The translations under genes and the position numbers were made by a program. The notes below the pieces were generated by a model. The model did not search any database. It saw only the letters and a list, made by a program, of their open reading frames with translations, and was not told the origin of the DNA. Positions 32,538 to 32,721 of a DNA stretch of 32,721 bases are shown piece after piece. The DNA is from Companilactobacillus insicii (GTDB lineage: Bacteria > Bacillota > Bacilli > Lactobacillales > Lactobacillaceae): positions 1 to 32,721 of the forward strand of contig NZ_RHNU01000027.1 of NCBI RefSeq assembly GCF_003946015.1, written 5' to 3'. Each line of letters begins with the position of its first letter. Positions within the stretch are counted from its first letter, which is position 1.

Positions 32538-32721
32538 ATCAGCTCCAAACTGCGAACGTTAAATTTTATCATGAGTTAAAGAAAAGTTATTAAGATTTGT
32601 TTAAGGTGTTGCGTTTCAACTTGACATGTGGCTTTCATTATCAACTCCAATGTATCAAAATAGAGTGCAACAAAAACTAATTGATTCAAAAAGAAAATGT
32701 TTTATTTTGTGAGTGTAATAA
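32538..32721. other. Gene-free right edge
   Basis: About 180 nt carry no gene I can support. It contains TTGACA (32621-32626) without a proper -10, and an imperfect inverted pair TGTTGCGTT (32607-32615) / AGTGCAACA (32664-32672). The GTGTTGC...TTCAACTTGACA stretch faintly resembles IS30-family ends. A 28-codon open frame at 32626-32712 has no ribosome binding site. Confidence 0.4.

Noticed and set aside
32626-32712. 28-codon frame MWLSLSTPMYQNRVQQKL... on the plus strand
   Set aside because: No ribosome binding site and no recognisable family; too short to support at the window edge.

Overview
The window is a chromosomal segment of a low-GC Gram-positive bacterium, almost certainly a member of the Lactobacillaceae. 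Support comes from an AT-rich genome, a complete lower mevalonate pathway cluster, RexAB/AddAB instead of RecBCD, the ypsA-gpsB-rnpB-RNA methyltransferase block, and the dnaD-nth / recU-pbp1A block. A Companilactobacillus-like species is my guess from general impression, but the genus is not proven. Nearly all of the window is core chromosome. No prophage, CRISPR array, tRNA or intact transposase was seen.

Layout. (1) 1-1072: a CorA-type magnesium channel gene. (2) 1077-3923, minus strand: ypsA, gpsB with a long Asn/Gln-rich tail, the RNase P RNA gene rnpB, and a THUMP-type 23S rRNA methyltransferase gene. (3) 4029-7126, plus strand: recU and ponA (PBP1A), sharing a 4-nt overlap, transcribed divergently from ypsA. 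(4) 7168-8450, minus strand: dnaD-nth, ending at a bidirectional terminator shared with ponA. (5) 8478-19070, minus strand: addB-addA-dinG-ypmB, a DNA break repair and helicase-nuclease operon closed by its own terminator. (6) 19173-23237, plus strand: mvaK1-mvaD-mvaK2-fni, four overlapping or closely spaced genes converting mevalonate to IPP and DMAPP. (7) 23226-26419, minus strand: an rRNA m5C methyltransferase, an orphan membrane protein with FtsX/MacB-like topology, and a SAM-methyltransferase-like protein. (8) 26629-27576: signal peptidase I and a small HTH-like protein, then a strong terminator. (9) 27577-32537, the most accessory-looking part: an Rgg/PlcR-like HTH-TPR regulator behind palindrome-rich DNA, a TetR regulator, and an ABC ATPase plus FtsX-type permease pair with a strong terminator. 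(10) 32538-32721: non-coding edge with a possible faint IS30-like end.

Main observations. DNA repair enzymes here look stripped of iron-sulfur clusters: Nth has lost two of four cluster cysteines, AddB has lost all four, and DinG has no cysteines between its Walker A and DEAN motifs. GpsB and PBP1A, known partners in other Firmicutes and close neighbours here, both carry long low-complexity Asn-rich tails, and PBP1A lacks the Arg motif that normally binds GpsB. The aspB-asnS genes usually found between ypmB and dnaD are absent, with a terminator in their place. The ABC permease appears to lack much of its first extracytoplasmic domain. An FtsX-like orphan has no ATPase. The HTH-TPR regulator sits behind two perfect inverted repeats. 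I did not find a clearly new multi-gene system.
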